Shown here: piece by piece, positions 5,726 through 8,314 of the stretch
How positions within the stretch are numbered: position 1 is the stretch's first letter
How the letters are laid out: each line of letters opens with the position of its first letter
Assembly: GCA_947258895.1 (NCBI GenBank)
Contig: CAMYKE010000183.1
Span: forward strand, 1 to 8,314
Source: an uncultured Pseudomonadales bacterium
GTDB taxonomy: Bacteria > Pseudomonadota > Gammaproteobacteria > Pseudomonadales > IMCC2047
Length of the DNA stretch: 8,314 nt
Direction of reading: 5' to 3'
Made by a program: the position numbers and the translations under genes
Notes under the pieces: model-generated
Seen by the model: only the letters and a program-made list of their open reading frames with translations
Databases searched by the model: none
What the model was told of the DNA's origin: nothing

Positions 5726-7519
5726 ATGCCAGCGCTTCATTCAATACTACCGGATCCCTCTTACATGGTCGTGCAACAGTGGTTGGACCTGATTTGCCAG
5801 ATGTTGCCCCGGGCCAAAAGGGGTATCGTGATTTGCGATTTTGATCCCGAGTCCGCTTCGACGCCGGTCGCTTGCTGGCCGGAGCGAGCCATTGAATCTG
5901 CCGATCTTACCGCTGCCGCGGCGCTTGCCGCGGGGCGTGACGCGCCGGTGGTATCCTCACAAAGCGCAGCTCCGGGCTCGGATCAGGTAGCCGACCTGGT
6001 GACCGCGTTTCCGTTGCGGGTAGACGGGCAGCTATTCGGGGTAGTGGCGATCCAGCTTGAGACCGGGCCCGAACACCAGTCCATCGTCAACCAGTTACTG
6101 GAATGGGGCCAGGCGTGGCTGGGTCTGCTGCTCCGCACTCAGGGTGGATCCGTACCCGACTCAACGGTCGCGCAGCGAGTAATCACGGCCGGGTTCGAGC
6201 ATGGCGAAATTCCGGCGGCGGCCGCAGCCGTTGCGACCATCCTTCGCGATGAATTCTCCTGCCAGCAGGTATCCCTCGGGCTAGCGGAGGGCGACGGGAT
6301 CCGTGTGCAGGGGCTATCGGACCATGCCAAATTCGATCCGCGCGTTAATTCCATCCGCACCGTCGAATGCGCAATGCGCGAGGTGATTGAGCAGCGCGTG
6401 GGCCTTCGTTTTCCCGGCCACGAAGGGCAAGCCGGTGGGGAATGTGAAGCGCTTGCTCTATTGACGCAGGCCACGAAGAGCAATTACGTGTGCGCGGTAC
6501 CGATGCGGGATCGCGACGAGATTATCGGCGTCATACTGCTGCAGCGGGTGGCGGGGCATGCGTTTACCGAGGAGGAGCTGCGCCGCTGCGAAGAACTTGC
6601 CTGCCTGTCGGGGCCCCAGTTCGCGCTAAAGCGCCAGCAACAGCGTTCGTTATTGGCCGAACTGGTGGAGCGCGGGCTCGAACCGTTGCGGCGCCTGCTG
6701 CGACCGGGATATTTTGGACTGAAGCTCATATGCGGTGCGCTGGCGCTGGGGGTATTCATCCTGGTGTTCGTCGACGGGGAGTATCGCGTCTCCGCGCCCG
6801 CGGGTCTCGAGGGAAAAATCCAGCGCGCCATCGTGGCGCCCTTCGACGGCTATGTCGCCAGGGCACATGCCCGGGCCGGCGAAACGGTGGCGGCCGGGGA
6901 TGTGATCGCGGAACTGGAAGATCGCGAGCTGAAACTGGAACTGCGGCGCTGGCTGAGCCAGAGGGATGAGGTCAGCAAGCAATATCGCAAGGCACTGTCG
7001 GAACTGGATCATTCCCAGGCCCGAATCTTCCGCGCCCAGGTGGCCCAGGCCCAGGCGCAGCTCGAATTGATCGACCAGCAGTTGGGACGATCCCAGTTGC
7101 TGGCACCGATCGACGGCATCATTATCAGTGGCGACCTGAGTCGTTCGCTCGGCGCCCCTGTGGAACGCGGCGAGGTACTGTTCGAAGTCGCGCCTCTGGC
7201 GGAATACCGGGTGGTGCTGCAGGTCAACGAGAGTGAAATTCGAGACGTCAGGCAGGGCCAGCAAGGCTGGCTGTCGCTGACCGCGCTGTCGAACCAAAAA
7301 ATCCGCTTCGAGGTCGAGCGGGTTGCGACGGTATTTCAGCAGCAGGACGGGAAAGTCAGCTATCGCACCGAGGCGCGCATTATCGATGCAATCGATTCGT
7401 TGCGCCCGGGCATGCAGGGGGTTGGCAAGATTGCGATCGATCGCCGCAGTTTTGGCGATATCCTGTTCCACAATGTCGTCGACTGGCTGAGAATCCGCTT
7501 GTGGTCATGGTTGCCATAG
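5726..7519 (+). CDS. GAF-domain / HlyD-type membrane fusion protein
   Basis: This protein of about 597 residues is anchored in the inner membrane and joins a cytoplasmic sensor-like half to a periplasmic adaptor half. Numbered from ATG 5726, residues about 15-140 and 150-305 look like GAF or GAF-like domains (AFPLRVDGQLFGVVAIQLE; VPMRDRDEIIGVILLQR followed by FTEEEL). One transmembrane helix follows (about 331-350, LKLICGALALGVFILVFV). Next come a lipoyl-like half motif (APFDGYVARAHARAGETVAAGDVIAELED), a coiled coil (about 400-455) and the second half motif (LLAPIDGIIISGDLSRSLGAPVERGEVLFEVAP). A beta-barrel region ends with RPGMQGVGKIAIDRR, all typical of HlyD/RND adaptors. The C-terminal VDWLRIRLWSWLP may be amphipathic. 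Candidate starts are GTG 5708, ATG 5726 and ATG 5765; none has a clear ribosome binding site. A PqqD/M50 gene follows after 67 bp. GAF ligands and transported substrate are unknown. Confidence 0.85.
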   Translation: MPALHSILPDPSYMVVQQWLDLICQMLPRAKRGIVICDFDPESASTPVACWPERAIESADLTAAAALAAGRDAPVVSSQSAAPGSDQVADLVTAFPLRVDGQLFGVVAIQLETGPEHQSIVNQLLEWGQAWLGLLLRTQGGSVPDSTVAQRVITAGFEHGEIPAAAAAVATILRDEFSCQQVSLGLAEGDGIRVQGLSDHAKFDPRVNSIRTVECAMREVIEQRVGLRFPGHEGQAGGECEALALLTQATKSNYVCAVPMRDRDEIIGVILLQRVAGHAFTEEELRRCEELACLSGPQFALKRQQQRSLLAELVERGLEPLRRLLRPGYFGLKLICGALALGVFILVFVDGEYRVSAPAGLEGKIQRAIVAPFDGYVARAHARAGETVAAGDVIAELEDRELKLELRRWLSQRDEVSKQYRKALSELDHSQARIFRAQVAQAQAQLELIDQQLGRSQLLAPIDGIIISGDLSRSLGAPVERGEVLFEVAPLAEYRVVLQVNESEIRDVRQGQQGWLSLTALSNQKIRFEVERVATVFQQQDGKVSYRTEARIIDAIDSLRPGMQGVGKIAIDRRSFGDILFHNVVDWLRIRLWSWLP

Positions 7520-7586
7520 CCATTGGCGCGCGCCGTGCAACACGGTTCCGCGCGGTATCCCGCCGACTGCTGCCGCTGGATGCTCC

Positions 7587-8314
7587 ATGACGGCAGTCGC
7601 CGACGTGGTAGCGGATTCCGGACAGGACCCCTGGGCGCAGATAGCCGGGCTGCGTCCGCGCCTGCACTCACACCTGGAATTCTGTCGTCATAAATACCGC
7701 GATCGCTACTGGTACGTGGCGACGGACAAACTCGCCGCCAGTCACTTTCGCTGCAGCGAAGTCGCCTATGACTTGCTGGTACTGCTGGACGGCAAGCATA
7801 GCGTTGAACAGGCATTTGATGTCGTGTCGGCGCAACATCCGGGTGGCCCGCTTGCGCATGACGAGGTAATACGGCTGCTGGCAGCACTGCGCGACGCGGA
7901 CATGTTGCAGGGCGTTGCGAGCGCAGTGCAGTCCGGCATGGATTTAAAAGCGCCCGCCGCGAAGCCAAATACGCTGCGCCAGATGTTGCTGCGCCCGCTA
8001 TCCATCAAGCTGCCGCTGGTGGATCCGGAGCGCTTCCTGAACCGGTGTTTGCCACTGGTCAAACCGGTATTTAGCAAAACCGGATTCGCCCTGTGGGCAT
8101 TGTTTGTCGGCTGGGCCGCATTGCTCTGTCTCAATCTCTGGCCCGACCTCGGTGTCCATTGGCAATCGCGGTTCCTGGATGTGACGAACCTGTTGTGGCT
8201 TTGGCCCCTGTATCCATTGGTGAAGGGGCTGCACGAACTGGGTCACGGCTTTGCGACCCGGGTACGGGGCGGTGAGGTCCACGAAATGGGCATCATCTTG
8301 CTGGTGTTCATGCC
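7587..8314 (+). CDS. PqqD-like / M50 site-2 protease family membrane protein (partial)
   Basis: The frame is open from ATG 7587 to the right edge, giving 242 residues of a longer protein. Residues about 25-110 resemble a PqqD-type domain, the small winged helix that binds leader peptides in ribosomal peptide systems (YWYVATDKLAASHFRCSEVAYDLLVLLDGKHSVEQAF...). Two hydrophobic segments (about 166-184 and 200-213) lead into HELGH (216-220), the zinc-binding HExxH of M50 intramembrane proteases, then RGGEVHEMGIILLVFM, typical of the large YydH-like M50 group that often pairs with HlyD-type proteins. Members usually have several more membrane helices; here they lie outside the window. No strong ribosome binding site precedes the ATG, and coupling with the GAF-HlyD gene 67 bp upstream is likely. 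The protein may process or export a peptide or surface protein encoded further on; that is inference. Confidence 0.85.
   Translation, partial: MTAVADVVADSGQDPWAQIAGLRPRLHSHLEFCRHKYRDRYWYVATDKLAASHFRCSEVAYDLLVLLDGKHSVEQAFDVVSAQHPGGPLAHDEVIRLLAALRDADMLQGVASAVQSGMDLKAPAAKPNTLRQMLLRPLSIKLPLVDPERFLNRCLPLVKPVFSKTGFALWALFVGWAALLCLNLWPDLGVHWQSRFLDVTNLLWLWPLYPLVKGLHELGHGFATRVRGGEVHEMGIILLVFM

Noticed and set aside
6650..7471. 273-codon minus-strand frame antisense to the HlyD half
   Set aside because: The plus strand encodes clear lipoyl and coiled-coil HlyD features; the antisense frame is a GC-rich shadow without a ribosome binding site.
1..8314. CRISPR arrays, tRNA, rRNA, full insertion sequences
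   Set aside because: No regularly spaced repeats, cloverleaf with TTCRANY-like arm, rRNA signature or transposase-like protein was seen.

Overview
The window looks like chromosomal DNA of a proteobacterium, most likely a gammaproteobacterium. The grounds are moderately high GC, purine-rich ribosome binding sites of the AGGAG type, and the gene families present: an Hsp20 remnant, a MetY-type sulfhydrylase, a CopG-like DUF411 protein, a CHRD protein, a bacterial cereblon-like CULT protein, and a GAF/HlyD adaptor with a PqqD/M50 protein. Nothing in the sequence fixes a genus. No rRNA, tRNA, CRISPR array or full transposase gene is seen.

Region 1 (1-1702) is an accessory segment framed by two divergent copies, in opposite orientation, of a roughly 250-bp non-autonomous element (69-318 and 1456-1702). 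Its terminal inverted repeats start CTAGCCCGCATC and run into TCACCGAT. Each copy lies in a gap between convergent genes, and an outer end of each supplies the TAG stop codon of a neighbour: the partial gene ending at 72, and the metY-like gene ending at 1699. Between the copies lie a 64-aa gene of unknown function (minus strand) and an hsp20 gene (plus strand) that carries one in-frame TGA ahead of its alpha-crystallin domain.

Region 2 (1699-4340, all minus strand) holds a secreted CHRD-domain protein, a probable periplasmic CopG-like copper-binding protein, and an O-acetylhomoserine sulfhydrylase. The last two may be co-transcribed. The theme may be metal and sulfur handling, but this is an inference from adjacency.

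Region 3 (4604-5374, minus strand) is a small operon: a two-pass membrane protein overlaps by 14 bp a compact CULT-domain protein, a bacterial relative of the thalidomide-binding domain of cereblon. The tryptophan cage and zinc cysteines of the CULT fold are complete. A TATAAT box overlapped by a small dyad lies upstream.

Region 4 (5726-8314, plus strand) starts a divergent operon. The first protein fuses GAF-like sensor domains, a transmembrane helix and an HlyD-type periplasmic adaptor. The second has a PqqD-like N-terminus and a membrane site-2-protease (M50) HELGH motif, and runs off the window. Together they resemble an envelope peptide or protein processing and export system whose substrate and remaining components should lie downstream.
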